A stretch of DNA of 9,138 bases. It comes from Bacteroidales bacterium (GTDB lineage Bacteria; Bacteroidota; Bacteroidia; Bacteroidales; Paludibacteraceae). Under the pieces are notes generated by a model. That model made no database searches and was not told the DNA's origin. It worked only from the letters and a program-made list of their open reading frames with translations. The stretch lies in the NCBI GenBank assembly GCA_900769035.1, contig CAAGFD010000192.1, forward strand, positions 1 through 9,138. The letters are read 5' to 3'. Within the stretch, counting starts at the first letter, position 1. Every line of letters starts with the position of its first letter. Shown here one piece after another: positions 1-5,301 of the stretch. The position numbers and the translations under genes were made by a program.

Positions 1-1878
1 CTCCTCATAGAAAAATATAATGAAATAGGCTACCGCGATGCCGCCATTCTACACGACACCATAGTGCGCCGACGCGATGGCAAAGTGGACGTCTACCTCG
101 ATATTGACGAAGGAAAGAAATATTATTTCGGCGATATCCGTTGGCTCGGAAATACAAAATATCCATCGGACTACCTCTCTCGTATGTTGAACGTGAAGAG
201 CGGAGAGCCGTACAATTTAAAGACCTTGAACAAAAGGCTTTATGAAGATGAAGATGCTATATCGGCACTATATAAAGACAACGGTTACCTCTTTATGCAA
301 GTAGACCCGGTAGAAGTATCGGTAGATGGTGACTCAATAAACTACGAGATGCGCATCTACGAAGGCAAGCAAGCCACTATCAACAAAGTGGTAATCAATG
401 GTAACGACCGTGTATACGAGCATGTAGTACGCCGTGAAATGCGTACAAAACCGGGCTCCCTTTATAGCCAGAGCGACCTTATACGTACTCTACGCGAATT
501 GGCACAACTTAAACTTTTTGATGAAGAGAAGATATTCAGCGGTGTAGATATGCAGCCGAATGTAGAAGACGGTACTGTAGATATTACTTATAACTTGGAG
601 ACTAAGAGTAGCGACCAGGTGGAATTCTCTGCCGGATACGGACAATCAGGTATCGTGCTTTCGCTCGGACTTAAATTTACAAACTTCGCTATACAAAACC
701 TGTTCAAGCCGAAGATGTATCGTATCGTGCCACAAGGAGAGGGACAAACACTCAGTATCAAAGCTCAGCTCAACGGTATCCACTATCAAAACTACAGCAT
801 CTCATTCTACGACCCATGGCTCGGCGGAAAAAGACCTAACTCTTTCTCCATGAGCATCTTCTATGCTATACAAACGGGACTTAGTCAGCGTTATTACGAA
901 AATTATATGAATACGTTCGACTATTACAACAGCTATTACGGATACAACGACTATACATATAATTATGGTACTACCTCTTACGGAACCGAATACGACAAAA
1001 ACGTATATATGCGTACTCTCGGAGCCTCTGTAGGATATGGTACTCGACTGAATTGGCCGGACGACTATTTCACCTTTTTTGCCGAACTATCGTACCAGAG
1101 ATATCATTTAAAGAACTGGTTTAAATACTATTACGGCTTTGAGAATGGTGTCACTAACAACCTTGCCTTGTCGCTCACTCTTGCCAGAAACTCTATCAAC
1201 AACCCGATATATACACGTCGCGGCTCATCCGTATCTTTGAACGTGAAGCTCACTTTCCCTTATTCTTTAGTAGCTGACAAGAACAAAGATTACAGCATGA
1301 TGACAATAGCTGAGCGTAACAAATGGACAGAGTACCATAAGTGGAAATTCAATGCAAAATTTTTCGTACCACTCACCAGAGACGAGAAATTAGTGCTTAT
1401 GGCAAGAGCCGAGTATGGATTCCTCGGATATTATAATAAGAACAAACGCTCGCTGTTTGAGAAATTCGTAGTAGGAGGAGATGGAATGTCGGGATATTAC
1501 TTGCCGGGTAGTGATGTAGTATCACTTCGCGGATACGACGGCTCGTCACTCACTCCTGTAAGTGAAGGAAATAGAAATACTTACTACGGATACGACGGTA
1601 ACTTGTATACCAAACTCACAGTAGAGCTACGCTACCCTATACTCCTCAACCAGTCCACCAATATATGGGCATTAGCCTTCCTTGAGGCGGGTAACTGCTG
1701 GAGTGAGTTTAAAGAGTTCAACCCGTTTGATTTAAAACGCTCTGCTGGAGTAGGTGTGCGTGTTTACTTACCAATGTTCGGACTTCTCGGAGTAGACTGG
1801 GCATGGGGCTTCGATACCGACCAAGTAGGTCAACGCGGAGGCAGCCACTTCCACTTCGTACTTGGACAAGAATTCTAA
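1..1878 (+). CDS. bamA: BamA, outer membrane protein assembly factor (3' part, start outside window)
   Basis: BamA is the essential outer-membrane core of the BAM complex and folds and inserts beta-barrel proteins. The frame is open from base 1, so the gene starts upstream; 625 codons are visible. Codons 1-38 look like the end of a POTRA domain. A full POTRA follows at about 40-124 (begins KYYFGDIRWLGN) and the last one at about 125-201 (ATINKVVINGNDRV). The 16-strand barrel fills about 205-625. Visible landmarks are the FYDPWLGG periplasmic turn, the loop-6 motif LRGY (1525-1536, equivalent to VRGF/Y) inside the barrel, and a terminal beta-signal ending in Phe (GQEF). A Tyr-rich insert lies at 892-1008. 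The skp genes downstream encode chaperones that deliver BAM substrates, the usual Bacteroidales arrangement. The GTG at base 64 is an internal Val, not the start. The Omp85 family call is firm; TamA is less likely given the skp neighbours. Confidence 0.95.
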   Translation, partial: LLIEKYNEIGYRDAAILHDTIVRRRDGKVDVYLDIDEGKKYYFGDIRWLGNTKYPSDYLSRMLNVKSGEPYNLKTLNKRLYEDEDAISALYKDNGYLFMQVDPVEVSVDGDSINYEMRIYEGKQATINKVVINGNDRVYEHVVRREMRTKPGSLYSQSDLIRTLRELAQLKLFDEEKIFSGVDMQPNVEDGTVDITYNLETKSSDQVEFSAGYGQSGIVLSLGLKFTNFAIQNLFKPKMYRIVPQGEGQTLSIKAQLNGIHYQNYSISFYDPWLGGKRPNSFSMSIFYAIQTGLSQRYYENYMNTFDYYNSYYGYNDYTYNYGTTSYGTEYDKNVYMRTLGASVGYGTRLNWPDDYFTFFAELSYQRYHLKNWFKYYYGFENGVTNNLALSLTLARNSINNPIYTRRGSSVSLNVKLTFPYSLVADKNKDYSMMTIAERNKWTEYHKWKFNAKFFVPLTRDEKLVLMARAEYGFLGYYNKNKRSLFEKFVVGGDGMSGYYLPGSDVVSLRGYDGSSLTPVSEGNRNTYYGYDGNLYTKLTVELRYPILLNQSTNIWALAFLEAGNCWSEFKEFNPFDLKRSAGVGVRVYLPMFGLLGVDWAWGFDTDQVGQRGGSHFHFVLGQEF

Positions 1879-1908
1879 TATAACTATAATTAATATGATA
1901 AACAGGCA

Positions 1909-1951
1909 CCTCTTAAACCTTTGAGCGTATTTAAACGTCAAAATAGAGAGG
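1909..1951. other. Imperfect nested inverted repeat in the bamA-skp1 gap
   Basis: The 101-base gap between bamA and the first skp gene holds an imperfect hairpin. An inner stem pairs TTTGA (1920-1924) with TCAAA (1938-1942) and CGT (1926-1928) with ACG (1935-1937), with one bulged G and a six-base loop. An outer stem pairs CCTCT (1909-1913) with AGAGG (1947-1951) across internal loops. No T-run follows on the + strand, so it is not a typical terminator. It could be an mRNA leader or processing element between the two genes, or chance in AT-rich DNA. Confidence 0.3.
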
Positions 1952-1979
1952 AAACAAAACAATAATAAAATTTAGAAGT

Positions 1980-2495
1980 ATGAAAAAGATTGTTATTACA
2001 CTGCTTATGCTCCTTGTAATACTTACGGTAGCCAAAGCACAGAAATTCGCGTTGGTGGATATGGATTATGTAATGAGTGCAATACCGGCATACGAAACCG
2101 CTAACGAGCAACTGGAGCAGATATCAAAGAAATGGCAGAAAGAAGTAGAAGCATTGCTTGTTGAAGCTCAAACGATGTATAAAAACTACCAAACCGAGCT
2201 CGTTTTCCTTACAGATGAGATGAAAACGAAACGTGAAGAAGAGATTATCGCAAAAGAAAACGAAGCTAAAGAGCTTAAACGTAAATACTTTGGAGCCGAC
2301 GGTGAGCTCTATAAAAAACGTGAAGCCCTTATAAAACCTATACAAGACGAAGTGTATAATGCAGTAAAAGAGCTTTGCGAACAAAATGGATATCAGATGG
2401 TTATAGACAAATCATCATCTATGAACCTCGTATATGCAGCACCAAAAATAGACATCAGCGACGCACTGTTGCAGAAACTTGGCTATTCAAAATAA
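1980..2495 (+). CDS. Skp/OmpH-family periplasmic chaperone, copy 1
   Basis: A 171-residue protein of the Skp (OmpH, HlpA) family. These are trimeric periplasmic holdases that keep unfolded outer-membrane proteins soluble on the way to BamA. A Sec signal peptide is clear: basic MKK, a hydrophobic run to about residue 17, and probable cleavage after AKA (residue 20) before QKFALVDMDYV. That motif is the first strand of the small body domain. A long charged, Lys/Glu-rich coiled-coil arm spans roughly 40-120. The chain returns to the body domain with YQMVIDKSSS and ends in ISDALLQKLGYSK. It lies 101 bases after bamA. By my count the mature chain is net acidic, unlike basic E. coli Skp. It is the most divergent of the three copies, with MDYVMSAIP where the other two have GYIN.QE. 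The family call is firm; client range is unknown. Confidence 0.92.
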   Translation: MKKIVITLLMLLVILTVAKAQKFALVDMDYVMSAIPAYETANEQLEQISKKWQKEVEALLVEAQTMYKNYQTELVFLTDEMKTKREEEIIAKENEAKELKRKYFGADGELYKKREALIKPIQDEVYNAVKELCEQNGYQMVIDKSSSMNLVYAAPKIDISDALLQKLGYSK

Positions 2496-2509
2496 TTTAT
2501 TTACCTTTG
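2478..2509 (+). promoter_or_regulatory. Putative Bacteroidota-type promoter for skp copy 2
   Basis: A perfect match to the -7 box TAnnTTTG, TACCTTTG, lies at 2502-2509. A partial -33 box, CTTG, lies at 2478-2481 with a 20-base spacer, close to the spacing known for the Bacteroides primary sigma factor. The upstream box overlaps the end of skp copy 1. Transcription would begin near 2515, giving a leader of roughly 33 bases before the ATG at 2548. This would let copy 2 be expressed apart from bamA and copy 1. The inference rests on motif and spacing only. Confidence 0.55.
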
Positions 2510-2547
2510 TATTTTAAATAGTGTTTACAAATATAAGAATTTTTATT

Positions 2548-3054
2548 ATGACGAAAAAATTATTGCTTGTATTGGCATTAGTGATGCCTTTTATGCTTTC
2601 CGCTCAAGAAATTAAGATGGGTTATATCAATAGTCAAGAAGTATTGATGCTCATGCCGGAACTCAATGAAGTTGAAAAACAGATGGCTGATTTCAACGAA
2701 AAGAACCAGAAATATCTTCAAGAGATGCAGAAAGAAATCGAAGCAAAGATGGCGAAATTTGAGCAAGAAAAAGATAATATGACAGAAGCCATCCGCAAAG
2801 TTCAAGAAGAAGACCTTCAACTTCTTTATCAACGTTATCAAACCGCACAACAAACCATCTACCAAGAATATCAACAACAACAACAAAAACTTATTCAACC
2901 ACTGCAAGATAAGTTAAAAACCGCAATCGAAACGGTAGGCAAAAAACAAGGCCTCTATTTCGTATTCGACATGGCAGCAGGAGCGGTAATTTATAAATGC
3001 GACAAAGCTGTAGACGTTACTCCTGCCGTTAAAAAAGAATTAGGAATTTTATAA
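2548..3054 (+). CDS. Skp/OmpH-family periplasmic chaperone, copy 2
   Basis: A 168-residue Skp/OmpH chaperone. I chose ATG 2548 rather than the in-frame GTG at 2521. From 2548 the protein opens with a clean signal peptide (MTKKLLLVLALVMPFMLSA, cleavage before QEIKMGY), and the GTG lies only about 12 bases past a promoter-like box. The mature protein begins with the body-domain strand KMGYINSQEVLMLMPE. A Gln/Glu/Lys-rich coiled-coil arm (about 45-125) contains a run of five Gln at 109-113. It closes with LYFVFDMAAGAVIYK and the tail VDVTPAVKKELGIL. The GYIN.QE start and D.TP.VK..LG tail are shared with copy 3, so these two look like the closer pair. One mature Cys sits at 151. It lies 52 bases after copy 1 and is followed by a strong terminator. 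Likely role: delivering unfolded OMPs to BamA; a division of labour with the other copies is inferred only. Confidence 0.92.
   Translation: MTKKLLLVLALVMPFMLSAQEIKMGYINSQEVLMLMPELNEVEKQMADFNEKNQKYLQEMQKEIEAKMAKFEQEKDNMTEAIRKVQEEDLQLLYQRYQTAQQTIYQEYQQQQQKLIQPLQDKLKTAIETVGKKQGLYFVFDMAAGAVIYKCDKAVDVTPAVKKELGIL
2872..2886 (+). repeat. (CAA)5 trinucleotide repeat in skp copy 2
   Basis: Five consecutive in-frame CAA codons encode Gln109-Gln113 in the coiled-coil arm, in a wider Gln-rich stretch. Slippage here would add or remove single Gln residues without shifting the frame. Confidence 0.8.
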
Positions 3055-3072
3055 TTACCAAAACTTTATATC

Positions 3073-3111
3073 AAGGGAGTAACCTTATCAACGAGGTTTC
3101 TCCCTTTTTTT
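3073..3111 (+). terminator. Rho-independent terminator after skp copy 2
   Basis: A strong hairpin followed by a T-run lies 18 bases after the skp copy 2 stop. GGGAG (3075-3079) pairs with CTCCC (3100-3104) and AACCT (3081-3085) with AGGTT (3094-3098), with a single T-T mismatch and an eight-base loop. AA at 3073-3074 can pair with the first Ts of a seven-T tract (3105-3111). It should end most transcripts from bamA, skp1 and skp2 and separate them from skp3-murI. Confidence 0.88.
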
Positions 3112-3127
3112 ATAGGATTTATCCTTG
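3097..3127 (+). promoter_or_regulatory. Weak candidate promoter for skp copy 3
   Basis: TATCCTTG at 3120-3127 matches the -7 box TAnnTTTG at all but one fixed position. TTTC at 3097-3100 is a three-of-four match to the -33 TTTG with a 19-base spacer. The -33 candidate lies inside the 3' arm of the terminator. Initiation about seven bases after the -7 box would start almost at the ATG (3136), giving a nearly leaderless mRNA. Given the terminator before it, skp3 needs either its own promoter or readthrough, but this site is only suggestive. Confidence 0.25.
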
Positions 3128-3135
3128 ACAAAGAC

Positions 3136-3657
3136 ATGAAACGAAAAGTATTTTTATCCGCTTTACTTTTGTTATTCTGTTTTTTAACGAAAGCACAGAA
3201 TAATGACACTGTATTACAACGCACCCTTATCGGCTATATCAACAAGCAAGAGATACTGAGTGTACTGCCGGAAGCCGTGCAATTTGAAGTGGAATATTCA
3301 CAAATCAAAGCGGAATACGAACAACAGTTCGACCTTTTGACGGAGGAATACGACAAAAAGGTAGAGAACTATTTGTTAAAGAGGAATGATGTATCGGAGG
3401 CAATGCGCCTTGCATGGCAAACGGAAATCACCGAGCTTGAATCGCGCATCAATCTTTACAAGAAGCGTTATCAAGCGGACCTGACGAAACGCCGAGACGA
3501 GGTCTATGCCCCGCTTGAAGAGCGTATTAACGAAGCTATTTCATTGGTTTGCAACGAGTACAACATAGCGATAGTATTCGATAAAGCTACTCCTGTGTAC
3601 ACCTCTAAACAGTGTATAGACATAACACCTTTTGTAAAAATTAAATTAGGACTATGA
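3136..3657 (+). CDS. Skp/OmpH-family periplasmic chaperone, copy 3
   Basis: A 173-residue Skp/OmpH-family protein. The signal peptide starts MKRK, has a Leu/Phe-rich core and probably ends at TKA (residue 20) before QNNDT. The mature start RTLIGYINKQEILSVLPE closely resembles copy 2. A charged coiled-coil arm (about 50-125) follows, then IAIVFDKATPVYTSK and the tail IDITPFVKIKLGL. It has two mature cysteines (139 and 160); copy 2 has one, near the position of 160. By my count it is the most acidic copy. It sits after the terminator that follows copy 2, and its TGA overlaps the murI ATG (ATGA, 3654-3657), so it is probably translationally coupled to murI. Expected role: a periplasmic OMP holdase. 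Its grouping with murI rather than bamA could reflect different regulation. The family call is firm; the specific role is not. Confidence 0.9.
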   Translation: MKRKVFLSALLLLFCFLTKAQNNDTVLQRTLIGYINKQEILSVLPEAVQFEVEYSQIKAEYEQQFDLLTEEYDKKVENYLLKRNDVSEAMRLAWQTEITELESRINLYKKRYQADLTKRRDEVYAPLEERINEAISLVCNEYNIAIVFDKATPVYTSKQCIDITPFVKIKLGL

Positions 3658-4466
3658 AAATAGGGGTATTCGATTCCGGCTATGGAGGTCTCACTATTCT
3701 CGGAGAAATACGAAGAGTATTGCCGGAATACGACTATATCTACTTGGGCGATAATGCCCGTACGCCCTATGGTAGTCGCTCTTTTGAAGTAGTTTACGAC
3801 TATACCCGCCAGTGCGTTGAGCATCTGCTAAAAAGTGGATGCAAGCTCGTTATTTTGGCGTGTAACACGGCATCTGCCAAGGCTTTACGCACTATTCAAC
3901 AAACCTACTTGCCTTATAATTTCCCCGATTGCAGAGTACTCGGCGTAATCCGCCCTACCGTGGAGTGTATAGGAGATATTACCGTCACCCGCTCGGTAGG
4001 TATTATGGCTACCGAAGGCACTATCCGTAGCGACTCTTACACCATTGAAGTAGCAAAACTATTCCCCGATATAAAAATTACCGGAATGGCTTGTCCTATG
4101 CTCGTACCGCTGATAGAAAACAATGAGTATGACACCCCTGGAGCTCGATATTTCATAAAGAAATATGTGGATGCTCTTTTTACAAAAAATCCGGACATTG
4201 ACACCATAGTGCTTGGATGCACACATTACCCATTGATTTATAATCAGATAAAAGAGGTAGCACCGGAAGGGGTAAAAATTATCCGCCAAGGGAATGTAGT
4301 AGCCGAATCATTGGTAGACTACCTCAACAGACATCCGGAGATAACTTCTTGCCTAACAAAAACGGGTGGTATCGACTACTTAACTACGGAGCAACCGGAT
4401 AAATTCGGCACATCAGCCTCTCTATTCCTGAATGAAAAAATCAACGCAAAACACATTGTATTATAA
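3654..4466 (+). CDS. murI: Glutamate racemase
   Basis: MurI interconverts L- and D-glutamate without a cofactor in the cytoplasm, supplying D-Glu for the peptidoglycan stem peptide. The 270-residue length is typical. The N-terminal motif IGVFDSGYGGLT places the active-site Asp7-Ser8, and YLGDNARTPYG (30-40) is the second substrate-binding signature. The two catalytic cysteines are Cys70 in LACNTASA and Cys189 in LGCTHYPL, each in its half of the pseudo-symmetric Asp/Glu racemase fold. All key residues are present, so the enzyme should be active. The ATG overlaps the skp3 stop by four bases and the exonuclease begins nine bases after the stop, so the three genes look like one transcript. A murI gene downstream of bamA-skp is usual in Bacteroidales. 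Aspartate racemase is an unlikely alternative given the paired motifs. Confidence 0.97.
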   Translation: MKIGVFDSGYGGLTILGEIRRVLPEYDYIYLGDNARTPYGSRSFEVVYDYTRQCVEHLLKSGCKLVILACNTASAKALRTIQQTYLPYNFPDCRVLGVIRPTVECIGDITVTRSVGIMATEGTIRSDSYTIEVAKLFPDIKITGMACPMLVPLIENNEYDTPGARYFIKKYVDALFTKNPDIDTIVLGCTHYPLIYNQIKEVAPEGVKIIRQGNVVAESLVDYLNRHPEITSCLTKTGGIDYLTTEQPDKFGTSASLFLNEKINAKHIVL

Positions 4467-4475
4467 TATTTTACC

Positions 4476-5249
4476 ATGAAACTAAACTTGCAAAAACCTA
4501 TCGTATTCTTCGACCTCGAGACCACGGGACTCAGCATAAGTAACGATAGAATAATAGAATTTGCTTTTTTAAAAATAATGCCTGACGGGTCGGAACTGGG
4601 AGGCTGTTACAGGATAAATCCGACAATACCCATCTCGCCGGAATCAACGGAGATAACCGGAATTACCGATGCCGATGTAGCAGGTTGCAAAACATTCAAG
4701 GAGTTGGCACCCGAGATATATAAAATCTTCTCGGGCAGCGACATAGCAGGCTATAACTCAAACAATTTCGACATACCACTACTTGCCGAAGAACTGCTTC
4801 GCGCCGGGTACGACCTCACGGCAGAGCCTCACCGCTTGGTAGATGTGCAAGTAATCTATCACAAAAAAGAGAAGCGAAACCTCTCTGCCGCTTACAAATT
4901 CTATTGCAATAAAGATCTTGAAGGTGCACATGCTGCCGATAATGATATCAAAGCCACTTACGAAGTGCTACAATCGCAGCTCGACATGTACCCGGATTTG
5001 CAAAACGATATCGATTTTCTCTCTAAATACACTACTTTCAACAATAATGTAGATTTTGCCGGAAGGATGATTTACGACCAAAACGGCGAAATAATCTTTA
5101 ATTTCGGAAAGCACAAAGGAAAGAGAGTAGAGGACGTTTTCAGAGTGGAACCATCGTACTATTCTTGGTTGATGAACGGTGATTTTCCGTTAAATACAAA
5201 AAATGTATTTAAACGAATCAAGGACAACATGTCACAACTTAAAATCTGA
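4476..5249 (+). CDS. DEDDh 3'-5' exonuclease with ExoX-like C-terminal domain
   Basis: A 257-residue DnaQ-fold exonuclease that should remove nucleotides from 3' ends using two metal ions. All catalytic residues are visible: Asp13 and Glu15 in FFDLETTGL (Exo I), Asp99 in GYNSNNFDIPLL (Exo II), and His152 with Asp157 in HAADNDIKAT (Exo III, the DEDDh pattern). After a linker, a C-terminal module at about 205-235 carries FNFGKHKGKRV and SYYSWL. This fits the small domain found at the C-terminus of exonuclease X-like proteins, with the FGK.KGK and YY.WL signatures. No DNA polymerase module is present, so it may be a stand-alone repair or RNA/DNA-processing nuclease rather than the replicative epsilon subunit; homologs are often annotated as DNA polymerase III epsilon. 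It follows murI by nine bases, probably in the same operon. Its substrate is unknown. Confidence 0.9.
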   Translation: MKLNLQKPIVFFDLETTGLSISNDRIIEFAFLKIMPDGSELGGCYRINPTIPISPESTEITGITDADVAGCKTFKELAPEIYKIFSGSDIAGYNSNNFDIPLLAEELLRAGYDLTAEPHRLVDVQVIYHKKEKRNLSAAYKFYCNKDLEGAHAADNDIKATYEVLQSQLDMYPDLQNDIDFLSKYTTFNNNVDFAGRMIYDQNGEIIFNFGKHKGKRVEDVFRVEPSYYSWLMNGDFPLNTKNVFKRIKDNMSQLKI

Positions 5250-5260
5250 AAAATTATTAG

Positions 5261-5268
5261 TAACTTCG
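5261..5268 (+). promoter_or_regulatory. Candidate -7 promoter box before the lptF-like gene
   Basis: TAACTTCG matches TAnnTTTG at all but one fixed position. It would place the start of transcription near 5274, about 28 bases before the permease ATG. No good -33 TTTG is seen at the expected distance (CTTA at 5238-5241 is the best). The 52-base gap is the widest between murI and the window end, so an operon promoter here is plausible. An AAAGG at 5291-5295, six bases before the ATG, could act as a weak ribosome binding site, although Bacteroidota rarely rely on one. Confidence 0.35.
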
Positions 5269-5301
5269 CACTCTAATACACATATAATATAAAGGTAATA
5301 A

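Noticed and set aside
64..66. GTG as a start for bamA
   Set aside because: The same frame is open and POTRA-like back to base 1, so this GTG is an internal Val in a truncated gene.
2521..2523. GTG as the start of skp copy 2
   Set aside because: It would add nine residues ahead of a clean signal peptide and leave almost no leader after the promoter-like box; ATG 2548 fits better.
2578..2907. Hydrophobic Leu/Phe-rich minus-strand frame resembling a small membrane protein
   Set aside because: The Leu/Phe richness is the antisense of Lys/Glu/Gln codons in the Skp coiled coil; no independent support.
3136..3195. Skp copy 3 as a lipoprotein because of a Cys in its signal peptide
   Set aside because: Cys15 is preceded by Phe, not by the small residue a lipobox needs, and TKA before Gln21 fits ordinary signal peptidase I cleavage.
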